Shown: one piece after another, positions 23,499 to 33,241 of the stretch
Numbering within the stretch: position 1 is the first letter of the stretch
Layout: each line of letters begins with the position of its first letter
Source of the DNA: Prorocentrum cordatum
Lineage: Eukaryota > Sar > Dinophyceae > Prorocentrales > Prorocentraceae
Length of the DNA stretch: 35,000 nt
Assembly (NCBI GenBank): GCA_963575745.1
Contig: CAUYUJ010003436.1
Span: forward strand, 405,001 to 440,000
Reading direction: 5' to 3'
Made by a program: the position numbers and the translations under genes
Notes under the pieces: generated by a model
What the model was told of the DNA's origin: nothing
Database searches by the model: none
What the model saw: the letters and a program-made list of their open reading frames with translations, nothing else

Positions 23499-24317
23499 TT
23501 TCGCCGCTACGAAAGTTCGGTCAAAATTCAACGCCTCCCGTTAGGCGACTGGGCCCCAGTACAACGTTGGCAGTGGGCCCGTTAGGCCGCGGGGCCCCAG
23601 TACAATGTTCGGTTGAAGCATTTTTCGATCCAGTCTCGCGCGGCACCGCCCTTTCGAAATCGAGCCCTCGGGTTTCGAAATCCAGTCGAGCTCGTTTTGG
23701 GGGGGAAGTCCTAGGCGAAAGCCACATTTCGAAATCGAGCCCGAGGTTTCGAAATCCAGTCGAGCTCGTTTTGGGGGGGAACTCCCATGCGAAAGCTGCA
23801 TTTTCGAGTTTTCGGGTCAGGGCCTTTAAATATTTTTAATGCCAAACGGTGTGGCCATTTCGAAATGGCGGTTTCGCTTGATACTTCCTAGAAAAAAACG
23901 AGTTCGAACGATTTCGAAACTTTCGGGTTCGATTTCGAAACGGCGCTCCCGCCTAGGACTTCCGCAAACATAGAATTCGAAACCTTTCTGCTTCGATTTC
24001 GAAATGGCGCTCCCGCACAGGACTTCCTCAAACATAGAAATCGAAACATTTGTGCCTCGATTTCGAAATGGCGCCCCCGCACAGGACTTCCTGCAAAATG
24101 AGGTTCGGCATTTGTTCCGTTCGAACTCGAAATGTCGCTCCCGCCACGGGGGTGCTAGCGTCAAGGTGATAACCGGCGCTCGGCTGCTCATAGGTTCTGT
24201 GGTGCTCTCAGGCTTTGGAGTGATGCTCACGGCCGTCGTGGTGTTCATCACCAATGTAATGCTCAGGCGTTGTTTAGCTGAAGACACAAAACTGGTCAAA
24301 ACGTTCGTAGCGCCGAT
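23499..24317 (+). repeat. module A copy 15, mosaic
   Basis: 819 bp. The 5' half carries ggggaactcccatgcg and gggcctttaaatattt, found only here and in copy 16. The 3' end carries gtaatg, aaactggtc and aacgttcg, shared with copy 14. The copy is therefore a recombinant of its two neighbours' types. Confidence 0.95.
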
Positions 24318-24824
24318 GGGCATCTTACATGACTGACATGAAAGTTTTGAAGTTTGAAGTTCCACTGGGCATCTTACACGACTGACATGAAGCTTTGAAG
24401 TTCGAAGTTCCATGGGCATCTTACACGACTGACATGATATTTTGAAGTTTGAAGTGGCATTTTACACGACTGACATGAAGTTTTAAAGTTTGAAGTTCCA
24501 TGGACATCTTACGCGACTGACATGAAGTTTTGAAAATTGGAGTTCCGCTGGCATCTTACATGACTGACATGAAGTTTTGAAGTTTGAAGTTCCACTGGGC
24601 ATCTCACACGACTGACATGAAGTGTTGAAGTTTGAAGTTCCATGGGCATTTTACACGACTGACATGACCTTTGGAAGTCTGAAGTGACATCGTACACGAC
24701 TGACATGCAGTTTTGAAGTTTGAAGTTACATGGGCATCTTACACGACTGACATGAAGTTTCGAATTTTGCAGTCCCATGGGCATCTTACACGACTGATAT
24801 GAAGTTTTGAAGTTTGAAGTTCCA
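24318..24824 (+). repeat. minisatellite block B15, one 11-mer
   Basis: 507 bp. It includes an unusual monomer, ggagttccgctggcatc with catgactg near 24540, which recurs in B17. Landmarks are gatattttg near 24435 and gacctttggaag near 24665. Confidence 0.93.
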
Positions 24825-25642
24825 CTTCGCCGCTACGAAGGTTCGGTCAAAATTCAACGCCTCCCGTTAGGCGACGGGGTCCCAGTACAACGTTGGCAGT
24901 GGGCCCGTTAGGCCGCGGGGCCCCAGTACAATGTTCGGTTGAAGCATTTTTCGATCCAGTCTCGGGCGGCATCGCCCTTTAGAAATCGAGCCCGCGGGTT
25001 TCGAAATTCAGTCGAGCTCGTTTTGGGGGGGAAGTCCCAGGCGAAAGCCACATGTCGAAATCGAGCCCGAGGTTTCGAAATCCAGTCGAGCTCGTTTTGG
25101 GGGGGAACTCCCATGCGAAAGCTGCATTTTCGAGTTTTCGGGTCAGGGCCTTTAAATATTTTTAATGCCAAACGGTGTGGCCATTTCGAAACGGCGGTTT
25201 CGCTTGATACTTCCTAGAAAAAACGAGTTCGAACGATTTCGAAACTTTCGGGTTCGATTTCGAAATGGCGCTCCCGCCTAGGACTTCCGCAAACATAGAA
25301 TTCGAAACCTTTCTGCTTCGATTTCGAAATGGCGCTCCCGCACAGGACTTCCTCAAACATAGAAGTCGAAACCTTTCTGCCTCGATTTCGAAATGGCGCC
25401 CCCGCACAGGACTTCCTGCAAAATGAGGTTCGGCATTTGTTCCGTTCGAACTCGAAATGTCGCTCCCACCACGGGGGTGCTAGCGTCAAGGTGATAACCG
25501 GCGCTCGGCTGCTCATAGGTTCTGTGGTGCTCTCAGGCTTTGGAATGATGCTCACGGCCGTCGTGGTGTTCATCACCAATGTGATGCTCAGGCGTTGTTT
25601 AGCTGAAAACACAAAACGGGTCAAAACGTTCGTGGCGCCGAT
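24825..25642 (+). repeat. module A copy 16
   Basis: 818 bp. It shares the 5'-half variants of copy 15 (ggggaactccc, cctttaaatattt), but its 3' part has gtgatg and aaacgggtc. The + strand frame has a Val-to-Met change (ggaatgatg). Confidence 0.95.
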
Positions 25643-26148
25643 GGGCATCTTACCTGACTGACATGAAGTTTTGAAATTGAAGTTCCACTGGGCATCTTAC
25701 ACGACTGACATGAAGTGTTGAAGTTCGAAATTCCACTGGGACTCTTACACGACTGACATGATAGTTTGAAGTTTGAAGTGGCATCTTACACGACCGTCAT
25801 GAAGTTTTGAAGTTTGAAGTTCCATGGGCATCTTACACGACTGTCATGCAGTTTTGAAGTTTGAAGTCCCATGGGCATCTTACACGACGGACATGAAGTT
25901 TTGAAGTTTGAAGTTCCACTGGGCATCTTACACGACTGACATGAAGTTTCGAAGTTTGAAGTTCCATGGGCATTTTACACGACTGACATAGTTTTTGGAA
26001 GTCTGAAGTGACATCGTACACGACTGACATGCAGGTTTAAAGTTTGAATTTACATGGGCATTTTACACGACTGACATGAAGTTTTGAATTGTGAATCTCC
26101 ATGGGCATCTTACTCGACTGACATGAAGTTTTGAAGTTTGAAGTTCCA
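25643..26148 (+). repeat. minisatellite block B16, one 11-mer
   Basis: 506 bp. Landmarks: gatagtttg near 25760 and agtttttggaag near 25990. One monomer has cgaccgtcatg, a form also present in B18. Confidence 0.93.
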
Positions 26149-26936
26149 CTTCGCCGCCACGAAAGTTCGGCCAAAATTCAACGCCTCCCGTTAGGCGACG
26201 GGGCCCCAGTACAACGTTGGCAGTGGGCCCGTTAGGCCGCGGGGCCCCAGTACAATGTTCGGTTGAAGCATTTTTCGATCCAGTCTCGGGCGGCACCGCC
26301 CTTTCGAAATCGAGCCCGCGGGTTTCGAAATCCAGTCGAGCTCGTTTTGGGGGGGAAGTCCTAGGCGAAAGCCACATTTCGAAATCGAGCCCGAGATTTC
26401 GAAGTCCGATGCGAAAGCTGCATTTTCGAGTTGTCGGGTCAGGGCTTTTGAAAATTTTAAATGCCAAACGGTGTGCCCATTTCGAAAAGGCGCTTTCGCT
26501 TGATACTTCCTAGAAAAAACGAGTTCGAACGATTTCGAAACTTTCGGGTTCGATTTCGAAATGGCGCTCCCGCCTAGGACTTCCGCAAAAATAGAATTCG
26601 AAACCTTTCTGCTTCGATTTCGAAATGGCGCTCCCGCACAGGACTTCCTCAAACATAGAAATCGAACCTTTTTGCCTCGATTTCGAAATGGCGCCCCGCA
26701 CAGGACTTCCTGCAAAATGAGGTTCGGCATTTGTTCCGTTCGAACTCGAAATGTCGCTCCTGCCACGGGGGTGCTAGCGTCAAGGTGATAACCGGCGCTC
26801 GGCTGCTCATAGGTTCTGTGGTGCTCTCAGGCTTTGGAGTGATGCTCGCGGCCGTCGTGGTGTTCATCACCAATGTAATGCTCAGGCGTTGTTTAGCTGA
26901 AAACACAAAACGGGTCAAAACTTTCGTAGCGCCGAT
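26149..26936 (+). repeat. module A copy 17
   Basis: 788 bp. Nearly 30 bp are missing near 26400 within the second 75-bp repeat (gagatttcgaagtccgatgcg). Small deletions in the third 64-bp repeat (atcgaacctttttg, ggcgccccgc) shift the + strand frame. Confidence 0.95.
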
Positions 26937-28409
26937 TGGGCATCTTACCCGACTGACATGAAGTTTTGAAGTTTGAAGTTCCACTGGGCATCTTGCACGA
27001 CCGACATGAACTGTTGAAGTTCGAAGTTCCATGGGCATCTGGCACGACTGACATGGTAGTTTGAAGTTTGAAGTGGCATCTTACACGACTGACATGAAGT
27101 TTTAAAGTTTGGAGCTCCATGGGCATCTTACACGACTGACATGAAGTTTTGAAGTTTGGAGTTCCGCTGGCATCTTACATGACTGACATGAAGTTTTGAA
27201 GTTCGAAGTTCCATGGGCATCGTACACGACTGACATGAAGTGGTGACGTTCGAAGTGTCATGGGCATCTTACACGACTGACATGATTGTTGGATTTCTGA
27301 AGTGACATCGTACACGACTGACATGCAGGTTTAAAGTTTGAAGTTCCATGGGCATCTTACACGACTGACATGAAGTTTTTGAATTTTGAAGTTCCATGGG
27401 CATCTTTCACGGCTGACATGAAGTTTTGAAGTTTGAAGTTCCATGGGCATCTTACATGACCGACATGAAGTATTGAAGTTTGAAGTTCCACGGGGGATCT
27501 TACACGACTGACATGCAGTGTTGAAGTTCGAAGTTCCATGGGCATCTCACACGAATGACATGATAGTTTCAAGGTCGAAGTGGCATCTTACACGACTGAC
27601 ATGAAGTTTAGAAGTTTGATGTTCCATGGGCATCTCACACGACTGACATGAAGTTTTGAAGTTTGAAGTTCCATGGGCATTTTACACGACTGACATGAAG
27701 TTTTGAAGTTTGAAGTTCCACTGGGGATCTTACACGACGGACATGAAGTTTTCAAGTTTGACGCTCCATGGGCATCTTTTACGACTGACATGATATTTGG
27801 ATGTCTGAAGTGACATCGTACACGACTGACATGCAGGTTTGAAGTTTGAAGTTCCATGGGCATCGTACACGACTGACGTGAACTTTTGAATTTTGAAGTT
27901 CCATGGGCATCTTTCACGATTGGCATGAAGTTTTGAAGTTTGGAGTTCCGCTGGCATCTTACATGACTGACATGAAGTTTTGAAGTTCGAAGTTCCATGG
28001 GCATCGTACACGACTGACATGAAGTGGTGACGTTCGAAGTCTCATGGGCATCTTACACGACTGACATGATAGCTTGAAGTTTGAAGTGGCATCTTACACG
28101 ACTGACATGAAGTTTTGACGTTTGAAGTGCCATGGGCATCTTACACGACTGACATGCAGTTTTGAAGTTTGAAGTTCCATGGGCATCTTACACGACTGAC
28201 ATGAAGTTTTGAAGTTTGAAGTTCCACTGGGCATCTTACACGACTGACATGATTTTCGGAAGTCTGAAGTGACATCGTACACGACTGACATGCAGTTTTG
28301 AAGTTTGAAGTTACATGGGCATCTTGCACGACCGACATGAAGTTTTGAAGTTTGAAGTTCCATGGGCATCTTACACGACGGACATGAAGATTTGAAGTTT
28401 GAAGTTCCA
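26937..28409 (+). repeat. minisatellite block B17, three rounds
   Basis: 1473 bp, about 32 monomers. Gatag-type landmarks lie near 27055, 27560 and 28065 (505-bp steps), and ttgga-type near 27285, 27790 and 28250. A ~100-bp stretch starting gtttggagttccgctgg at 27154 recurs almost unchanged at 27938, an offset of 784 bp that does not match the 505-bp period. Confidence 0.93.
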
Positions 28410-29220
28410 CTTCGCCGCAACGAAGGTTCGGCCAAAATTCAACGCCTCCCGATAGGCGACGGGGTCCCAGTACAACGTTGGCAGTGGGCCCGTTAGGCCG
28501 CGGGGGCCCAGTACAATGTTCGGTTGAAGCATTTTTCGATCCAGTCTCGGGCGGCTTTCGAAATCGAGCCCGCGGGTTTCGAAATCCAGTCGAGCTTGTT
28601 TTTTTTGGGAAGTCCTAGGCGAAAGCCACATTTCGAAATCGAGCCCGAGGTTTCGAAATCCAGTCGAGCTCGTTTTGGGGGGGAAGTCCTTTAGCGAAAG
28701 CTGCATTTTCGAGTTTTCGGGTCAGGGCTTTTAGAATTTTAAATGCCAAGCGGTGTGGCCATTTCGAAACGGTGGTTTCGCTTGATATTTCCTAGAAAAA
28801 ACGAGTTCGAACGATTTCGAAACTTTGGGGTTCGATTTCGAAATGGCGCTCCCGCCTAGGACTTCCGCAAAAATAGAATTCGAAACCTTTCTGCTTCGAT
28901 TTCGAAATGGCGCTCCCGCACAGGACTTCCTCAACAATAGAAAGCAAAACCTTTTTGCCTCGATTTCGAAATGGCGCCCCCGCGCAGGAGTTCCTGCAAA
29001 ATGAGGTTCGGCATTTGTTCCGCTCGAACTCGAAATGTCGCTCCCGCCACGGGGGTGCTAGCGTCAAGGTGGTTACCGGCGCTCGGCTGCTCATAGGTTA
29101 TGTGGTGCTCTCAGGCTTTGGAGTGATGCTCACGGCCGTCGTGGTGTTCATCACCAATGTGATGCTCAGGCGTTGTTTAGCTGAAAACACAAAACGGGTC
29201 AAAACTTTCGTAGCGCCGAT
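28410..29220 (+). repeat. module A copy 18
   Basis: 811 bp. It lacks the caccgccc segment after cgggcggc near 28553, has a T run (gtttttttggg) where others have Gs near 28600, and reads gtcctttagcg near 28688. The + strand frame has Tyr at the variable Ser codon. Confidence 0.95.
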
Positions 29221-29726
29221 GGGCATCTTACATGACTGACATGAAGTTTTGAAGTTTGAAGTTCCACTGGGCATCTTACACGACTGACATGAAGTGTTGA
29301 AGTTCGAAGTTCCATGGGCATCTTACACGACTGACATGATAGTTTGAAGTTTGAAGTGGCATCTTAGACGACCGTCATGAAGTTTTGAAGTTTGAAGTTC
29401 CATGGGCATCTCACACGACTGACATGAAGTGTTGAAGTTCGAAGTTCCATGGGCATATTACACGACTGACATGAAGTTTTGAAGTTTGAAGTTCCACTGG
29501 GCATCTTACACGATTGACATGCAGTTTTGAAGTTTGAAGTTCCATGGGCATCTTACACGACGGACATGATTTCCGGAAGTCTGAAGTGACATCGTACACG
29601 ACTGACATGCAGGTTTGAAGTTTGAAGTTACATGGGCATCTTGCACGACCGACATGAAGTTTTGACTTTTGAAGTTCCATGGGCATCTTTCACGATTGAC
29701 ATGAAGTTTTGAAGTTTGAAGTTCCA
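29221..29726 (+). repeat. minisatellite block B18, one 11-mer
   Basis: 506 bp. Landmarks: gatagtttg near 29338 and gatttccggaag near 29568, about 230 bp apart. It carries cgaccgtcatg, also seen in B16, and gcacgaccgac, also seen in B17. Confidence 0.93.
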
Positions 29727-30543
29727 CTTCGCCGCTACGAAAGTTCGGCCAACATTCAACGCCTCCCGCTAGGCGACGGGGCCCCAGTACAACGTTGGCA
29801 GTGGGCCAGTTAGGCGACGGGGCCCCAGCACAATGTTCGGTTGAAGCATTTTTCGATCCAGTCTCGGGCGGCACCGCCCTTTCGAAATCGAGCCCGCGGG
29901 TTTCGAAATCCAGTCGAGCTCGTTTTGGGGGGGAAGTCCTAGGCGAAAGCCACATTTCGAAATCGAGCCCGAGGTTTCGAAATCCAGTCGAGCTCGTTTT
30001 GGGGGGAAGTCCTACGCGAAAGCTGCATTTTCGAGTTTTCGGGTCAGGGCTTTTTAAAATTTTAAATGCCAAGCGGTGTGGCCATTTCGAAACGGCGGTT
30101 TCGCTTGATATTTCATAGAAAAAACGAGTTCGAACGATTTCGAAACTTTCGGGTTCGATTTCGAAATGGCGCTCCCGCCTAGGACTTCCGCAAACATAGA
30201 ATTCGAAACCTTTTTGCTTCGATTTCGAAATGGCGCTCCCGCACAGGACTTCCTCAAACATAGAAATCGAAACCTTTCTGCCTCGATTTCGAAATGGCGC
30301 CCCGGCACAGGACTTCCTGCAAAATGAGGTTCGGCATTTGTTCCGTTCGAACTCGAAATGTCGCTCCCGCCACGGGGGTGCTAGCGTCGAGGTGATAACC
30401 GGCGCTCGGCTGCTCATAGGTTCTGTGATGCTCTCAGGCTTTGGAGTGATGCTCGCGGCCGTCGTGGTGTTCATCGCCAGTGTGATGCTCAGGCGTTGTT
30501 CAGCTGAAAACACAAAACGGGCCAAAACTTTCGCAGCGCCGAT
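29727..30543 (+). repeat. module A copy 19 (array edge)
   Basis: 817 bp, the last copy. Its 41-bp repeats are diverged (gggccagttaggcgacgggg, ccagcacaatg), and the + strand frame has several private changes (Val to Met, Thr-Asn to Ala-Ser). It stops at gcgccgat, the point where every other copy passes into B, and is followed by unrelated DNA. Confidence 0.95.
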
Positions 30544-31161
30544 GTATGCGGACGGAGTGCGGGATTTCCTTTGAGCACACAGGATCTACCTCATCGTCTA
30601 CTCTGCCTTGCGATTATCAGCAATAAGTGCATGCAGAAGGACGCCAGGATGGGCACCGTGGGTTTCATCCACCGAGTCTAGACCATGGTCCTGATGCGCT
30701 TGAGAATGGAACTGTTTTTATTGATCGAAGGGGCCGAGCTAACTGTAGGGCAACCACAGTGGATTCGACGGAGCACGCCGCGCACAGTGGTGGAGATCCT
30801 CATGCAAAGGCCCCATCACCAACACCATGCACTAGAATACCCCCCCCCCTGGCCTGGAGGACCAGTATGTGGACAGGGATATGCTACTCCATCGTCAATT
30901 TCAGATACACGCTCAAAGCCAAGCTATGGATTTGGAAGCACAGCGGACTGACGGCAAGCTGTGTCAGGTTCAGATTCCAGGTCCATGTCAAGAACTACTC
31001 CGTCAGCAGGACCACCCAATACAGCTTGCCCGAGACCTCGGTGGGATTGATCTCAGCGAGAAGGTCAAGCAACCTCTGCGAATGGCACCGTGGCGACCAA
31101 TTATGCTGACCGCAGCGCATATATGGACATATGGGACTCACTTGGAAGCTGATTCTACTAA
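30544..31161. other. unique DNA between array and retroelement, no recognised gene
   Basis: All three + frames have open stretches of 88 to 133 codons that overlap one another, and none resembles a family I know. A run of 10 C spans 30840-30849. The 3' part (from about 31080) leads into the RNase H-like sequence and could be decayed upstream coding sequence of the retroelement: stops occur in the RNase H frame at 31150-31161. No promoter, poly-A tract or target-site duplication was seen at either edge. Confidence 0.4.
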
Positions 31162-32115
31162 GCTGATTATACTCGTGACGGGTGGGCCGTGGTGGTCAGT
31201 CTTCAGGATGAGGAAGGAAGTGCTTTTCAAGGATATATGGCATCGAGAACACTTGGAAGCTCACAAATAGTATTCGGAGGCAGCCATATGGACAGCACGG
31301 TTTCTGAAACTATGGCTATGATATGGGCAATCCTTCTTGTTCTTCAGAATGCATATAGGATGATTTCATTGGGAATTCTCGACCGGGAACATGGATATCG
31401 ACCAAGTCAACGACTGGTGGCATGTCTTTCTTCACTCGCACAGGAGGTTCGGAGCAAATGTGACATGTCCTTTCTGTATACAAAAGCCCATGAGGATGAC
31501 GCTTGGAATCATTTGGTCGACAACATTGCCAAGGCGAACCTCAAAATAGTACTACCATGTCCACATTATCAAGTAGCGCAACTGATAAATTACTGTCAGG
31601 GACTACAATGGGCATGGTTAAGATACTCATCAGATGAGGCCAGCAGCTACCCGACTGCGACAGATGACGGGCTTCTTCTTCATCGACCTCCTCGGCCACA
31701 ATTGCATGACACCAGCTTGGAATATGTTGATGATCTTAAGGCGTCGGCCTACGCCAGCAAGGAGGTAGACACCAGACAAACCAAGGCTAAGAAGACGAAC
31801 GTCAATTTCAAGGTTGCTTCGTACAACGCAATTTCATTCACGGAGGCCAAATCGGGAAAGTTGAGCAAGCTTCGAAGAGAAGCCAAGAATCATCGACTTC
31901 GACGACTACGACTACAATTTCATGGGGAACGGCTAGTAGAAATTGGAATCCAGGAAGCCAGAGGAAAATAAGGACAGCAGTGGGCCGACAACTACATCAC
32001 ACGTTCAGGCGCAGACTCTGGTGGAGTAGAATGTGCACTGCTGGTATCTACTTCTATCCCGTATGTAACCAGGGGAAAGAAACAAAAAGGAACCGATCAA
32101 GTACTTCACTACTGA
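31162..32115 (+). pseudogene. retroelement RNase H-like domain and N-terminal half of EEP endonuclease
   Basis: Frame 1 is open from 31162 after a stop at 31159. RNase H features, counted from a GTG at 31189: a preceding RDGWAVV strand, Glu40 in VSETMAMIWAI, Asp65 in SLGILD, then HEDDAWNHLVD with His101 and Asp111, matching the expected acidic residues and terminal His/Asp. The first strand's Asp-Gly-Ser is not clear. A linker with WAWLRYSSDE follows. The EEP domain begins near residue 205 with FKVASYN (Asn213, metal site) and IGIQEAR (Glu256, catalytic Glu). A TAA at 31969-31971 interrupts the EEP, but the frame continues with GGVE and VSTSIPYV before a stop at 32113. The product would cut RNA in RNA-DNA hybrids and nick target DNA; this copy is broken. 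Confidence 0.8.
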
Positions 32116-33241
32116 GAAACATCTTCGAGTTCTGGTCAAAGATCCCGGGGGACTAGTTATGCGGATTCAAGCACCTCACCTGCATTGTACCACTGCTGTT
32201 CTGCATGCACCACAGCGGGGGAGACCAGCAGCTGAACGACAAGCATGGTGGGACGGAGCGGTTGAAATACTAGGAAGGTGTCATTGCGAGTTTCGTCTCA
32301 TGGACGCCAGTGCAAGAATAGACACTAAAGTAGGAGAACCACCATACAGTGGAAGCGAAGGTCCACCCAGTAAGACTGACGAGTCTGGAAATCGACTGGT
32401 CGACCTTTGCCTACGTGAGAAGATGTACCTCATCAGCACGCTCAGAGGGGATATTACGGATTGGACATACACAGATGGGAGTGCAGTACATCGAACATAT
32501 TCTATTGCGATGAATGCGCAAGGATTTGATTCTACATCAGGGTTTTACATCACCAAAGATCTGGATAATGGATTGAGTCAATAAGATCATCGCCCGGTTG
32601 TTGTGGAGTCATGTTGTGAGCACTCATCCGCCATGAAACCTGGCATTGGACGGGTCAACCTATCGATGGAACAGCTTGCGGATGAGGAGCTGCAAAGTCA
32701 GTTCCGAGAAAGGCTCGGGAAATAATATCCAGGAAAATGGAGCAAGGAGATCAACGAGCAGTATAAGGAAACCGTTGGCAAAATCAAGGAACATGCGAAG
32801 TCGCTCTTCTCCGAGGACAGGTTCACTCAGCATCAGTCCTACATCAGTCGGAAGGTCATGCAGCTCATCAGGCTCAGGAGATATGCTTTGAAAGCTCAGA
32901 GGCGATGGAGGAGGCAGGAGGAGAAGGCATTCGATAACATAGTACGTCTACTTCCACAACAGTCACATCTATTCGCTGAACAAGGAGACCCATGGTACGA
33001 GTATGTCTGTCAACTAGTGTTGGCATGTGGGTTTCTTCAGGACAAGATATGGTCCACTACGGAATTTGGGGCCCAATTAGATGCTTGTCTTACCCGGACA
33101 CAGAGCATCTTGTCTGCGAGGCTTGCTTTCGAGAAATTGGAGCACCTTGAAAAGATTGCAGTATCGATTGGCGAGTACTCGGAGGTTGGCGGCCAACGTG
33201 TTGCATGGAAAGAGGTTAAACGACTACTGAGGCGCGGATGA
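32069..33241 (+). pseudogene. retroelement EEP endonuclease C-terminal half and linker to RT
   Basis: The reading moves to frame 2 between about 32069 and 32112, near a run of A. EEP motifs seen from ATG 32159: VLHAPQ (residues 15-19), ERQAWWD, DASAR at 49-53 in the place of the usual Asp-Ala-Asn, SGNRLVDL, then a tryptophan strand and HRTYSI. A TAA at 32582-32584 falls directly before DHRPVVVES, the C-terminal Asp-His motif of the fold, and a second TAA lies at 32723-32725. After that the frame is open to 33241 through a basic, Lys/Arg-rich linker (RLRRYALKAQRRWRR) of unknown function. Without the stops this would complete the nuclease. The assignment to the same element rests on order and strand. 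Confidence 0.75.

Larger units (their letters stand above)
360..30543. repeat. hierarchical tandem array A(BA)18
   Basis: Nineteen copies of an ~817-bp module (A) alternate with eighteen blocks of a 47-bp minisatellite (B), all in the same orientation. Start-to-start distances of A are 1326, about 1851 (A3 has lost its first ~19 bp), 1331, 1875, 1323, 1831, 1324, 1784, 1782, 1801, 1327, 1312, 1320, 2952, 1326, 1324, 2261 and 1317 bp. Nearly all length variation is in B. The array begins and ends with a near-complete A copy, each abutting unique DNA. No ribosomal or transfer RNA gene or convincing protein gene is embedded. Satellite DNA with higher-order organisation is the best description; a centromeric or other chromosomal role is possible but unsupported by sequence alone. 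Confidence 0.97.

Noticed and set aside
1177-29726. Many - strand frames with repeating MELQTSKLHVSRVRCP-type peptides
   Set aside because: The 47-bp monomer is not a multiple of three, so the peptide is one monomer read in rotating frames, with a TAA in one of three phases. No start context, domain or stable frame is present.
29506-30525. A 339-codon open frame on the - strand, the longest outside the retroelement
   Set aside because: It runs through both the minisatellite and module A without regard to their border, and the equivalent frames are interrupted in other copies. Openness follows from the repeat's base composition.
360-30543. Ribosomal DNA spacer or other RNA gene array
   Set aside because: No rRNA, 5S, tRNA or snRNA sequence that I recognise lies within or beside any unit.
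359-30545. Transposon-like insertion of the whole array with target-site duplication
   Set aside because: The bases just outside the edges (ttttgcctagta on the left, gtatgcggacgg on the right) do not match, and no terminal inverted repeats were seen.
30627-31109. 160-codon + strand frame between the array and the retroelement
   Set aside because: It overlaps two other open frames, has no recognisable domain and passes through a C10 run. It may be decayed sequence, but a gene call is not supported.
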